Source of the DNA: Agaricus subrufescens
Lineage: Eukaryota; Basidiomycota; Agaricomycetes; Agaricales; Agaricaceae
Direction of reading: 5' to 3'
DNA length: 64,000 nt
NCBI GenBank assembly: GCA_029945375.1
Contig: CM057064.1
Location: 1,984,001 to 2,048,000, forward strand
The position numbers were made by a program, and so were the translations under genes. Shown here one piece after another: positions 52,098 to 63,842 of the stretch. The stretch's first letter is position 1. Every line of letters begins with the position of its first letter. The notes beneath the pieces were generated by a model. It did not search any database and was not told where the DNA came from. It was given only the letters and a program-made list of their open reading frames with translations.

Positions 52098-53111
52098 ATG
52101 ACTCCGACCACGACTCTGTTGAGAGCCGCCGTGACGCGCCGCGTCCTCATTGCTTCTTACACCAAACCTTTCCCGACTGGGATCAACAATCAATCAAGAC
52201 GTACCCTCTCAATGTCAATCCCGCGGGATGTTCGCGAATTCATCGACGCTTACCCCAGTATCGGAGATAACCTGGAGGCCACCGAGAACCTGGGCTTTTA
52301 CTCCAACACCGTGCGCTGTCGTCCAGACCAGAAAACTATAGATGAAATTCATGAGCAGTAGGTTCAATGATGCCCTTGACAATACAATCCCTGTGAAACA
52401 CGTACGAACAGATGGTTGGGAGATTACCGAAAATTGGAGTATAAACATGGATTTATTCAATGGCTGTAAGCTTCCCGAGAGTCCAACTCCATGTTACAGG
52501 AGCACTGATACTTGATTAGGTTTCCGATACGTGAACACGGGATGAATCTAGAGTCTCAGCCCCTTCAGCCTCATGAAATCGAGGCCATGAGAGCAGATCC
52601 CGAAATTATAAGGAGAGTCATACGGTCATACGAATTGATGCTCGATTTCTATGGGATGCGATTGATATCTCCGCAGACCGGGTTACTTGGTCGATCCCTC
52701 CCTCCTCGGGATTTTTCTGCACGTTACAACAATCTCGTCAGTAAGTAGGCCAAATCTCGTTGGAGATAAGTTGGAGCTGAACCTAATACAGTGTCCCCTC
52801 ACAACTACCTCCGTATCTCACGAATTCTAAAATGCCTCTCAGAGATGGGATTGGAACGGCTCAATGCAGGGTTCCTCCTGCATGTACTAAATGAACAGGG
52901 CGAGTTTGATGAACTGACTGCCCCACGCCTGAAAGATAGCATGGACCGTTGGTGGGCAAATTGTTTAAGAGACTCAGATGAGCGGTGTTGGATCGGAGAA
53001 ATCATCCGAAAAGTCAGAGAAGGGGAAATCGTATTCACAAGAGCAGACTATGAGAAAGCATTGCTAAACAGAAGACAAAGTGGCAGATTCGAGAATGACA
53101 CAGGGTCGTGA
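52098..53111 (+). CDS. Opioid growth factor receptor (OGFr) conserved-domain protein
   Basis: Four exons (52098-52357, 52412-52465, 52520-52740, 52792-53111) with introns of 51-54 nt give 284 residues. The OGFr N-terminal domain starts near residue 60 and includes QWLGDYRKLEYKHGFIQWLFP followed by IREHGMN and, later, RSYELMLDFYGMRL. This domain is widespread in fungi, where its function is unknown; the name comes from the vertebrate receptor and does not imply opioid binding. The first 40 residues are rich in Arg, Thr and Ser and could be a mitochondrial presequence, but an internal ATG (MSIPRDV) is also possible as start. It is convergent with the GSKIP-domain gene. Confidence 0.88.
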
Positions 53112-53346
53112 ATGAAAGTCGTATGGAGATTGGAAGGGGGTATCAGATAAGATAGGCTAATAGAAGATTCAACAATTTGGGCTGTCGGTCTGGCCCTTGA
53201 AATGATCTAGACACCAGCTATTGTAGTGTCGTAATGAATACATCATTGATGTCAGGACTGGAGTACATCACTGTATGCGGCCTGGATCAGCGCGATGCGA
53301 CGAGATACATGCGAATGCTGGACCGACCTACAGTCCTATGGCACAT

Positions 53347-53704
53347 TCAAGATATGCGTTTGAGGGCTTCAAATAAGGCTTGACTGTGTTTCTGTACGTA
53401 AAGCGCGCTTATTGAGCGAAGAAGATCTTCCACGGTTTCAAACACATGTGATGGGCCCTCGCCCGGTTTTGAGTCGATCTGGATAAAGGGGGACGATCAG
53501 ACGTTGGGTGGGAGTGTATATGCGGTGGTATATTACTTTGTAACCTTGCTGAGTGAGCACTACTCCAATTGAGTGGCCCTCTAGCACCTTGACATGGGCC
53601 ACAGCCTGGAGTGAGGTGGCATTGACCACCCTGAAGCTATGTATGGCCGGGCCCTGCTCTCTCAAAGCTCTGTTGAGCTCCTGAGCGTAGAAAGAGGTAG
53701 ACAT
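53347..53704 (-). CDS. Small GSKIP-domain protein
   Basis: Two exons, 53537-53704 and 53347-53478, with a 58-nt intron, give 99 residues. The pattern FYAQELNRALREQ, then AHVKVLEGHSIGVVLTQQGYKV and, after splicing, HVFETVEDLLRSISALY fits the GSKIP domain, known from the animal GSK3/PKA-anchoring protein and from Clu-type proteins. The role in fungi is unknown. An upstream in-frame ATG at 53773 would add 23 residues; I chose the ATG before STSFY because it is nearer to the domain. The spliced reading is strongly preferred, since the unspliced frame loses the conserved C-terminal helix. Confidence 0.7.
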
Positions 53705-54680
53705 TGTGCTTTTGGCGAGGAAACTGCGAAAGAAATCAAGGCCAAAGCGGTGCTTAAGTATTGTAGGAAGCATTAGTTCTGGGGTAGCTTATGGAATGTG
53801 CTGCTGGGGAATTGAACACCAAATTGTAGGAGAAGAAATTCGGATGAGAATCGAACTTGAGAAAGTAGCGGGCGAGGACAGGAACATCGGTTTAATTTGG
53901 GAGAATTGATCATCTTCGTCCTCCGAAACATCAATCCACGGCGTTTACCGCGACTCCGCTGGGACTCCTCCCGATCGTCTACACGGCGACGCCGCTTCAA
54001 CGGCTGACTCGAATATTTTCCAGCTCAGAATGCACTTTGGCGTGATGACGCGGCCTACCTCTCGCTGTGCACGACCAATTCCCGAAACCGTCGGCTCCGG
54101 TGGGTAATTTCCGGTGGGACAAGTGTTCTCAAAGAACCTCGATGAAGATGCCATGAAAAACATTTCACGGCAGTTTAGACGGGAAAACCCATTCACACAG
54201 TGTGCATCGCATGCGGAAGAGACCGTGGGGCTGAGGGCATTGGTTGTCAAGCCATGTTTCTCGATAACCCTCCTGGGATATATCGTGCTCGCTACCACGT
54301 TCTCTCCTTTTTTGCCCTAGAAATTCTCATCGATGGGCTGGATAGAATCCCGAGGGGATACACCATGTGGTGGTTTTCTTGTGTAGAAACGTGGCGCACG
54401 AAAGAGAGTTTGTGTCCGAAAGGGTCAATGATGAGAGAGGAAGGGGTGTGGCGTCAGAGAGAACTGCGGCGACCACCGAGCAGGGGTCTCGGCGGCCCGC
54501 GATTGCGATTGCAAGGCTCGGTTGGGCCTCCCTCTCAGATAATTCCTGTTCCTTGATAGGCAGAGGGTGGTATTTCACGGAAAACCTATAATTGCTGTGT
54601 CTAATCTGGGATGTTACATAAGTTTGCACTGGCGCCCGCGAGTTCCGCAGCTCGTCGTCGTTGTCGTCATTGTCTTCAAC
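53705..54680. other. Divergent intergenic region before VPS45
   Basis: About 1 kb carrying the promoters of the GSKIP-domain gene (minus) and VPS45 (plus). Overlapping frames on both strands (for example 54327-54797 minus) show no motif. No RNA gene or repeat seen. Confidence 0.5.
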
Positions 54681-57154
54681 ATGGACGTGGTCAAAGCGGT
54701 GGAAACGTATATCAACAAGCTCGTCTCGACACCTCCTTCGATGAAGGTGCTCTTGCTCGACTCGCATACAGTGCGTCGTCCGCCGTGGAGCATGCATTTG
54801 CTCAATGTCTTCGTGTCATAGACCCCCATAGTATCCCTTGCTTCAACCCAGTCCACTCTGCTTTCCTACCAGGTGTACCTGACAGACCGCATAGACAACC
54901 AGAAACGCGACCGCATGCCCCATATGAAATGTGTTTGTTTTCTCCAGAACAGCGAGTCCAGTATAGAAGCTCTGGAAGCCGAGCTTCGGGAACCTAAATA
55001 TGGAGAGTACTATCTCTGTCAGTTGGTGAATCATATGGGGCGATTCCAGCTCGCGAGCTGCTGCTGACGGATAGTTTGCAGACTTCAGCAATGTCCTGAG
55101 TAAATCGGGGATAGAGCGTTTGGCTGAAGCAGACGAGTGCGAAGTAGTCCGGGAAGTACAGGTAAACCAACTTTGCTGACTGCGCCCTACTACTCATCTC
55201 ATACTCAAGTCCAGGAATACTTCGCAGACTATGCACCACTACTCCCCGATCTATTTTCTCTGAATATCACACCTTCCGCCAGCAATCCCTTATATGGCTC
55301 CAACCCCACGACTTGGAACCCGGAGGCACTTCATGCTCATGTTCAGGGTCTCATTGCTGTGTTGCTTAGCATGAGGAAGAAGCCTATCATTCGTTATGAA
55401 CGTATGAGCCCTATGGCGAAGAAACTAGGCAACGAGATTCAAGTACGAATCAATACGCTCCTCTTTCCGCTGTCTCCTTCGCTCACATTTACTACGATAC
55501 CAGCATCGCATACAGGCAGAGTCATCTCTATTTGACTTTCGGCTAACCCAAGTCCCACCTCTCTTATTGATCCTCGACCGCAGAAATGATCCTGTTACTC
55601 CACTTCTCTCTCAGTGGACGTACCAGGCTATGGTGCACGAGTTACTGGGCATTAACAATGGTCGTGTTGACTTACGCATGGTCCCGGATATCAACCCTGA
55701 GCTAGCGGTACGAATCTTCATTATTTTGTCTCTCAGTTTCTCACATCGTAGCCAGGAGATCACACTTACAACCTCGACGGATCCATTCTTCCAAACCCAT
55801 CATGGCTCCACATTTGGTGACCTTGGCACAGTTCTCAAGGACTACGTTCAAAATTATCAATCCAAGTCTCTGGCTTCATCTCCTGCAAACATCCAATCTA
55901 TCGCTGATATGAAGCGTTTTGTTGAAGAATATCCCGAGTTCCGAAAGCTTGGAGGTAACGTGAGTAAACACGTCGCACTCGTTGGAGAACTCAGCCGCCT
56001 GGTTGGACGCGATAAACTGTTGGATGTAGGGGAGGTTGAACAAGGTCTGGCCACCAGTGCTGGCGCCGACTACAAGGTTTGCATATACTTAATCAAAATA
56101 TCAGCACACTCACAGCTTTCAGAGTGTCCAAACCATAGTCACAGATCCGGGCATTCCACCGTGGAACAAACTCAAGGTTGCGATTCTATATGCGCTCCGT
56201 TATCAAAAATCCCAGCAGACGAATATTGCAAACCTGATCAATCTTCTACTTGCTAACGGAGTATCCCGGGAGGATGCTAGGGTATGTCATGACGTGGACC
56301 AACTCTGACTAGTTTTCTGAAGCTGCCGTTTAGCTCGTGTATATGTTCTTGAATGTTGCGGGTGCCGATCAACGTCAAGATGACCTCTTCTCAACAGAAT
56401 CTCTGTTGGCGAAAGGACGTTCGGCTTTGAAGGGCCTCAAGGTAACTTCATTCGATCAATCACTCCCCACCGCGACTAGATGCTTGTCTTCTAGGGTGTC
56501 GAAAATATCTATACGCAGCACTCCCCGCATCTTTCCCAGACTTTGGAGAATCTATTTCGCGGCAGGCTGAAAGAAACCAGTTATCCTTTCCTGGATAGCA
56601 CTGGGCCAAACCAAGGATTGCAACGGTTGGTGGATCAGCGATGTTAGTAGCAATTTCTGAACTATGTTCAAGTCCCCAGGACGTCATCCTGTTCATCATC
56701 GGAGGAGTGACCTATGAAGAAGCAAGAACCATTATGCTCTACAATCAAGATCCAGTAGCGGCCTCAAACGGAGCACTTCCAGCCGGAGCCGGTGTTCGAC
56801 TCCTCCTTGGCGGGACCTGTGTGCACAATTCGTCTAGGTCAGTATGATCTTGAACTAGTGGATTATCGTTATGTGGCTGAACTAGAATCTAGCTACGTTG
56901 AGATGCTTCGCTTAGCCGCAGACAAATTTCCTTCAACTATCTATGATCCACCCCCTGAGTCAGCATCGAATGCACCCGTACTTAATCTGAACCTAGGTGG
57001 CGTAAATGTGAGTCTTGGAGGAGCGGCTGGTTCTGGAGTTTATCGAACGAGCAACGATGCGATTGGGGTGCAGGCTGATGGACTCCGAGACGGTGTCATG
57101 AATCTTATCGGAAAAGTGAAACAAGGCGTGGATCGCATCAGTGCTGCGCCCTAA
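54681..57154 (+). CDS. VPS45: Sec1/Munc18-family protein Vps45
   Basis: Eleven exons (54681-54770, 54822-55017, 55082-55161, 55215-55442, 55516-55707, 55756-56076, 56123-56281, 56334-56441, 56495-56625, 56673-56837, 56893-57154) give 643 residues. SM proteins clasp SNARE bundles; Vps45 works with the syntaxin Tlg2 in traffic between trans-Golgi and endosome. Family motifs are MKVLLLDSHT, PIVSLASTQS, LLILDRRNDPVTPLLSQWTYQAMVHELL in parts, and DVILFIIGGVTYEEAR followed by LLLGGTCVHNSS. The C-terminus has a tail of about 75 residues, Gly-rich (LNLGGVNVSLGGA), absent from yeast Vps45 (577 residues). The exon 10-11 junction (55-nt intron at 56838-56892) is needed to reach it. All junctions hold frame. 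Intron 4 could end at a second AG, but GCATACAG gives the conserved AESSLFDFR. Confidence 0.95.
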
Positions 57155-57408
57155 TGTGCCTATATTGATACTTTTCGTGTATGTAGTACAGCAGATTGGT
57201 TAAATAGTGTTTAGATGAGGATAAAACTCGGATAAGTAATGGCTATTCCGGAAGTCTGACACGTCAATGTCAATCACGTGCAGTGTAGACCCCCACGACT
57301 TGAGCTTAACTTACCGTACTTATAATTCTCCACGTCTTCTTTCCTCATCTTCTACTACTGCACACTTGGATTTCCTGGCTCAGCGTCCCGGGAAGGGTAT
57401 AGGCTACC

Positions 57409-59072
57409 ATGGCAAAAGGGCTTTTTAGTAATCTCAAGGGCATGGATGCCTTTGGCAAGGTCACTGGAGCAACGTCACTATTCCGGGCTCAAACTGATTT
57501 GGTTCGCAGACAACAGAAGATGTGAAAGTCAAAACTCGAACTGGCGCCTTTTGTGCGTGGTCAATTTAGCAGAGTTATGTTCATGATTTTCTGACGTTTT
57601 GAATGAATCTCGTATAGTGACACTCATTGCGGCGGCAATTATCTTGTCGTTTACCACGCTTGAGTTTTTGGACTATCGAAGAGTCTATACGGACACTTCA
57701 ATTGTCGTTGATAAAAGCAGAGGCGAGAAATTGACTGTGAACTTTAACATTACCTTCCCTCGTGTGCCATGTTTCTGTAAGCACCCTCTCTCCTTATTCA
57801 CTTAGCCAAAATCTCAAGTTATTCCGTATTCTAGTGCTCAGTATAGACGTAATGGATATCAGTGGTGAAATGCAGCGGGACATATCACATAGTATTCTCA
57901 AAACTCGCTTGGAGAAAAATGGAACCATCGTGCCGGCGTCTTATTCTGCACAGTTGCAGAACGAATTGGACAAGATGAATGAGGTTCAAAAGGATGGTTA
58001 CTGTGGTTCTTGTTATGGCGGATTGGAACCGGAAAGTGGTTGTTGTAATACTTGTGATGAAGTTCGACAAGCCTATGTGAATCGTGGTTGGAGTTTTGCG
58101 AACCCTGATGCGATCGAACAAGTTGAGTTGTCTCTTGAATACTTTCATCGAATATTTGTTTCTGACCGCTTATTCTGATGTTTAGTGTAAACGAGAAGGC
58201 TGGTCGGAGAAAATGAGAGACCAGGCTGATGAGGGTTGCAATATTTCTGGTCGTCTCCGTGTCAACAAAGTCATTGGCAACATCCATCTTTCTCCGGGTC
58301 GTTCCTTCTCGACCAATTCTCGTAACCTCTACGAGCTAGTTCCCTACCTCCGTGATGAGAACAAGCACGACTTCTCTCATGAAATCCATCACTTTGCCTT
58401 TGAAGGTACTTTCATTTCCTTGTTGCGGTCATCGCTCAAAAGAGGCTGACTAAACTTATTTGCTAGGTGATGATGAGTACGTCTACTGGAAAGCTTCAGC
58501 CGGTCGCGAGATGAAGAAGCGTCTTGGTATTAATATTAACCCACTTGATGGTGCCAACTATCGTACTACAAAGGTCCAATATATGTTCCAGTACTTCCTC
58601 AAGGTCGTTTCGACGCAGTTCCGAACTTTGGACGGGAAAGTTGTATGTTACTTTTCTTCTTTCCATTTTATGATTTTTTCAAGCTGACACTGTCATTAGG
58701 TTAACACACACCAATACAGTGTAACGCACTTTGAGCGTGATCTTGAGGAGGGCGCTGGTGGTCATGGTCCAGGAGGTATCAACGTTCAACATGGTACACA
58801 AGGTCTACCAGGCGCATTCTTCAACTACGAAATTTCACCTATCCTCGTCGTACACTCGGATTCAAGGCAGTCCTTTGCTCATTTCCTTACGTCGTAAGTC
58901 TTTTTATCGTTTGATGTAGAGTTGGAAATAACGGTGAAATCTCAGGACCTGTGCCATCGTTGGTGGAGTTTTGACCGTCGCTTCGCTAATCGACAGTTTA
59001 CTGTTTGCTACTACGCGTGCCCTCAAGAAATCAGGAGCGGCTGGCTATGGTAGCTCTTCGAAGCTCATGTAA
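57409..59072 (+). CDS. ERV46: ER-Golgi COPII vesicle protein Erv46
   Basis: Eight exons (57409-57459, 57510-57552, 57618-57776, 57835-58121, 58186-58405, 58467-58642, 58700-58893, 58946-59072) give 418 residues, the usual Erv46/ERGIC3 size. The protein cycles between ER and Golgi in a complex with Erv41 and retrieves escaped ER residents. It has a short cytosolic N-terminus, a first membrane helix at about 30-50 (FLTLIAAAIILSFTTLEFL), a large lumenal domain with the conserved cysteines CGSCYG and CCNTC, and a second helix near 385-405 (IVGGVLTVASLIDSLLF). The last residues are cytosolic. The region HYHL-type box of the family appears as HHFAFEGDDEY. Frame is intact throughout. It is convergent with the coiled-coil gene, 124 bp apart. 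Confidence 0.95.
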
Positions 59073-59196
59073 TATTATTATTGTATACCATTGCAGTTTT
59101 CGTCAATGCATCTACCGCAATTTATACACGGTTTCCAGTGATTTGAAATTGAGATAAACCAAGAAACTTGTCGTATAGTAAAATGTCCTTATGTCC

Positions 59197-60684
59197 TTAT
59201 GTTTTACGTGTTGATCTACTAGACATCATGTTGAGCCTGCGTCTCTTGTTGGGACTTTTCTTTGCAGAGGAAGATCGTGTTGTGACCGATGGCGAACCGA
59301 CCTCGAAACTCAGATCATCCTACAGTAAGCGGTTCGTGAGTGGTATTCCTTTAACGAAGGGAGAGCTCGTACCCCAGCGGCAATCATAAGCTCATCATCA
59401 TCATCCGACCTGGAGTCGCTTCTACGAGACGTTCCCTCAGGTGCATACTCATCGTCATCAATGATCTGCTTAGCTCGTCGTGAACTGCGTGATCGCCGTG
59501 GCGTATTTACTTTGGGGGATTCAGGGGGAGTCGCACTTCTTAAATCTTCATCCGAATCTTCTTCTCGCTTGACCTCTACAACGGCATGAACGCGCCGAAT
59601 TAATATCTGCTTCGGTTCCTGAGGAATGCGTGGAATTTCTGCGACTTCGGAAGATGCTTTCTTGGGATGAGATGTTGAAGAACTGGTTTGTTTGCGATTT
59701 GAGCGGTTGATGGTGGAAGTTGACGTTGACGTTGCTGCTGCTGATTTGGTCGTTCGGGGTGTTTGGGCGGTTTCAGTGTAGGGTGGTAGTTCACTTTGAC
59801 TGGGTGCTTTACGTTTATTAATCTTGGTGGGGGGACGCGCCTGTTGGCGTTCTTGAGGAACCTGCGAAGATGAAGGTACTGCAGAGTGATAAGTGGGTGG
59901 TTGTTGTACAGTAGAAGTTGAGGGGATCGTTTTGGTTGAGTTTGGCAGTACAGAAGGTGCCTATTGGGAACACGATTGTCAACGTTGGCAGCGGTTCATT
60001 CTGTATAGAATGCACGCCTGGGACTTACAAGTCTTTCAGCTTCAAGCTCATCCAATCGAGAAGCTAGTGTACATCGTTCCTCTTCTACGCGGAGGAAATG
60101 CTCTTGCCAATTCTTTGCTTGATCTCTCCATTGGTTCGTTTCACGTTGTAGAATAGCGAAATCATCCGCATGCTGTTTAATCTGTTTGAAGAAGGGTATT
60201 GGTTCAGTTGTGAATTTATACTAATAGAATTAGCTCACTGTCAGCTCGGCCTCTTTCAACTATATCATCCGTGGAATCAGAGATGGGAACGAATCCTAAG
60301 GAAGATAAGGAGGGCATACGCTAGCCGTGTATGCGAGGATCTCTTCCTTGTGTTTCTGTAATTCCTTCTTAGAGTCTTGCAGGGCTTTCAAGACTTGGTC
60401 GCGTTCAGCTTTGGCCCGCTTAGTCTCAGCTTCCGCGCGTGTAACTTCAACACGAACTTCGGCTTGCAGATCATGGAACTAGAAGTACGTGAGCGTTGAG
60501 TGAGAAGATAAGGATGCAGTGAACATACCGCCTTTGTTGCAGACTGAGTGAAAGTGGATATGGAGTTGGAGAGAGATGTAGAGGAATTTGTTTTCTTGTT
60601 GGTCATAATCCTCGGCGGATCCATAATATGCACATCCGTGGCGAGCTTAAATGTATTACTAAGCAGCTCTTGTTCAACTGCCAT
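59197..60684 (-). CDS. Coiled-coil protein with basic Ser/Arg-rich tail
   Basis: Five exons (60529-60684, 60320-60478, 60029-60220, 59373-59960, 59197-59319) with introns of 50-99 nt give 405 residues. Residues about 50-165 form a long charged helix, probably coiled coil (EAETKRAKAERDQVLKALQDS and later LRVEEERCTLASRLDELEAERL). The rest is low-complexity Ser/Thr/Pro/Lys, with acidic DDDDE patches and basic clusters RRSRSSRRAK and KRRRL that suggest a nuclear protein. I do not recognise a family; the layout recalls kinetochore or cohesion proteins, without any diagnostic motif. The last exon is supported because splicing opens a 40-residue frame ending in a basic tail, whereas reading through stops at 59310. 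Confidence 0.7.
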
Positions 60685-61015
60685 ATTTGGAAGGTGCTAC
60701 TATGCCTATCTTTGGACACCGTTATAAGGGGGCCAGAGCCACCGGGGATTTGTAGAGGATGGGTACACTACGTATCATGTAATTACAGATGGAGGTACAA
60801 TATTTATCGTCATAAAACTCGAAGTCAGCTTTCAAAGCCGCAACTGCAGCGCGCTTCCACACTCAGAGCTTGGACTCCAACTTGTGTATCGGTCATACTT
60901 ATTGCTACTATATATCTCAGTCTCTCGACCGGGCTGCTATTCCGACATATGGTAAACCAATTTATCATATATTCAAGGGTATACTGTCCACGGTATCAAA
61001 AGGTATCAACATTGC
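60685..61015. other. Intergenic gap
   Basis: Upstream region of the coiled-coil gene and 3' flank of the dehydrogenase gene, both minus strand. Frames on the plus strand are chance. Nothing else seen. Confidence 0.5.
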
Positions 61016-62317
61016 TCATAGATCTTTGACCTGTTCCTCTAACCAGGCCCACAGGTCCCTTCCAAGCTCGGGATCATCAGTTTCGGGGCGGGCTTTTCCG
61101 ATCCTTGCCCATGGGATTAAGAACTGCAAGAACACAAAGTCAATCTCTAACGTTCCCGAAGAACAGCAGGGACACACCTTGCCGCCGTAATCCCCGGCCT
61201 CTTCCGCCGTAGCGGCATAAAGCTGTGTGACGGCACCAATTTCTGGCGGGTACAGCACCAGAGTCCGCAATAGGGGAACATATGTATGACGATAGAGATT
61301 GGTGTCGATACTCCCTAGAGGCAAATGAGTGAAGAGTTTCAAAATGGAGCAGTTACTGACCTGGGTTTAGGGAAATTGAAACGAGACCTTCGTCCGCAAA
61401 TCTTCGGTGGAATTCATTTGCCACAACAACATTCCCCTAGATGATATATGTATATTTTCGAAGATGATCACATTCCAGGTTGAATTTACTTACGAACTTG
61501 GCCTGTAAATAAAGCTCTTGAGTGAAGTATTTATCTCTTGCTGCTCCACCCTTGAAAGAAGCGAAATTTAACGGCTCAGCTCTCGCCGCATAGTGACCGG
61601 CAGAAGAGACGTGGACGACACGTATGCTCTTCGGTGGCGAATTCTTGGCTGTTTCAAGCATTATTGGTAGCAACAACTTTGTGAGGTACCAGTGGCCTGA
61701 TATGTGGTAAACATTTGCGGACTATTCCAAAGAGTTTTTATACTACGCACCCATCACATTGACATGAAATTGTGTATCATATCCATCTGAAAGTTGAGAG
61801 TGGGGAGGAAACATGACGCCACTATACATTTAAATCAGTATCCGTGGATGAAGGGAGGTAGATGAACAAACGCGTTGTTTATCAAAAGATGCAACTCCTT
61901 CTCTTCGCTATAATAAGAACATCATAGACTCAGTCATACTCATACTGATGAGCGTAGTTGGGTTCACCTTGCGAATTGAGTGGCAGCTTCCTTTACGCTT
62001 GCTAGACTAGCCAAATCAAGCGGAAGGAAGATGGCTTCCTTCCCCGTTTCCTCTTTCAGATCCAGAATGGCCCGTTCTGCCCTTTCCTTACTCCGGCATG
62101 CGATATACACTTTGGCATTATGTGCCAACAAGGCCTGTGAATACTGTATAAACAGCAGAGTTGTATCGAATTCAGAAGGAGACCTCACTTTGGCTGTTTC
62201 TTTTCCAATACCTGAATTTCCTCCGGTGACGATTGCTACCTTGCCAGTGAGATCAGGCATATCTCTGGCTGTCCATGTTGGACGTGGAATGAGAAAAGAC
62301 TGTTTGAAAAATGCCAT
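61016..62317 (-). CDS. Short-chain dehydrogenase/reductase (retinol dehydrogenase-like)
   Basis: Eight exons (62189-62317, 61968-62134, 61872-61907, 61751-61821, 61494-61696, 61361-61436, 61178-61314, 61016-61123) with introns of 46-60 nt give 308 residues, typical for classical SDRs. The NAD(P)-binding motif TGGNSGIG is at 31-38, the NNAG motif near 108-111 is formed across a splice, the catalytic serine lies in VSSAGH near 165-166, and YLQAK supplies Tyr197 and Lys201. The sequence around CRSKERAE suggests NADPH preference. The family includes WW-domain oxidoreductase and retinol-dehydrogenase-like enzymes of fungi that act on varied alcohols and ketones; the substrate is unknown. A 14-residue longer start (ATG at 62359) is possible. 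Exon 3 is only 36 nt. Confidence 0.93.
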
Positions 62318-63842
62318 AAAATGGATGACACATAGGTCAGCAATCAATCGAAGGCGCATTGGTGAATATGTTGCAATGGAGGTGAACTGCAGCTGTTTAT
62401 TTGATTAACCGAGGTGTACCGAGAGTTTACGATGAGTTCACAGTCGTTGTAGGCTGATGAAGAAGGGTCATTGGCAGGCTGCACGTTGGTAATCCCACAC
62501 TGAAAGCGCTTGACGTCAACGTTGATGGCAAATCTCACAAATTTGGAAACTACATACCGACTGCCAAAAAAACCCTCCTCTCAGCTTGAGTAGAAAGTTT
62601 GTCCCTGGATCTCGTGTGTTCGCCCCAAAGTCCCAATCTATGCCCAATTAATTTCTCGTTTTCGTTCGAGGAAGAAGAGCCAGAGCGTACTTGATGACTT
62701 TCGGAAACGAACATCCTGAGGAACGACTGGGATAATAAGAAGGATCTTCTTTACAACCACATACAACATACCCCCAGATGATGTCATCTTTTTTGCAGGC
62801 TTTGTGTTGTACCTACCAGCTCGTTCTCGGTCAACAGCTACTAGTACGAGGGCGATCAGTGACAGGGGTTTTCATAACCTATGGAATGATGAATGATTGT
62901 AGATGTTCCTGGATGCGGATCATTTACCGACGACAGTCAAAGTAGAAATGAAGTGGGTGAGCTTCTACGGTGTTCTGCAACTTGATATTAGGGGCGGCAT
63001 GGCGTAAGAATTTGGAAAAAGTGATATAAATGGTTTTTGAGGGGTTGCCTGCCTCCTCTTTTTGTCAAAGACAACCCCATCGGTAACTTGCGGTGTATGG
63101 GCCTTGCTGTTGAGTAGAACTATGATCCGGCGTTGATCCCGAACGGATCATTCGAGTGCATCGTGTAGCGGAAGAGGGAGCGAGGATGGCCCCTATAAAG
63201 CAGTCCCGCTATCCGATCAATCCAGCGGGCATGTGTTGACTGACGTCACTCGGCGGCCACGCTCTCCTCATCTTTCGTAAAACAAAATAAGATTGCTTAG
63301 CGATCCCGTCGGGCAGAGGAGTCATGAACGTCAGAACGCCGCACGGCCAGGTGTACCCGTATTAGGGCGGTTTGTCAGACTACACCTAGTCAGATTGCAG
63401 TTTTGCCAGCGGCAAATGTTTGTTGCTGTTTTTGAATAGTTTGAGTTGGCGAGCGTCGGGCGCTTGCTTTCGCCGACTGTACTCTATCTCCTCCTACTAA
63501 TCGTATTGACTGGTCACGACTTTCCACGGCACCGCCGGTTTCACGAGCATTGCGGACCGGCAACCTACTACCACTGCTGTTGTCACGTTCTACCATCATC
63601 ACCATCGTCGTCTCTTTCGCACCGCCCCGCCTGAGCCAGCCAGGCCCCCCCTCCCGTCTGCTTTCCTGGATATCCGAACCCCAAGCACCAGAATTACGTG
63701 CGTGTCATTGTTGATCAAAGATCTTTTCATTTTTCGCTCATTCGCCGCCGCTTTCCTCCCGATATTAACCTACTCCAATCAACTTCCCGTCATACCGCCT
63801 TCCCAATTACTCATATCCCTACAGCTTGTCGAGGCCCGAGTC
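62318..63842. other. Divergent intergenic region at right edge
   Basis: About 1.5 kb between the dehydrogenase (minus) and the partial gene at the edge (plus). From about 63520 the plus strand becomes C/T-rich (ccatcatcaccatcgtcg, cccccctcccg), which suits a promoter and 5' leader for the plus-strand gene. No other coding signal seen. Confidence 0.5.

Noticed and set aside
54327..54797. 156-codon minus-strand frame at the VPS45 5' end
   Set aside because: Antisense to the first VPS45 exon and promoter; His/Asp-rich chance frame.
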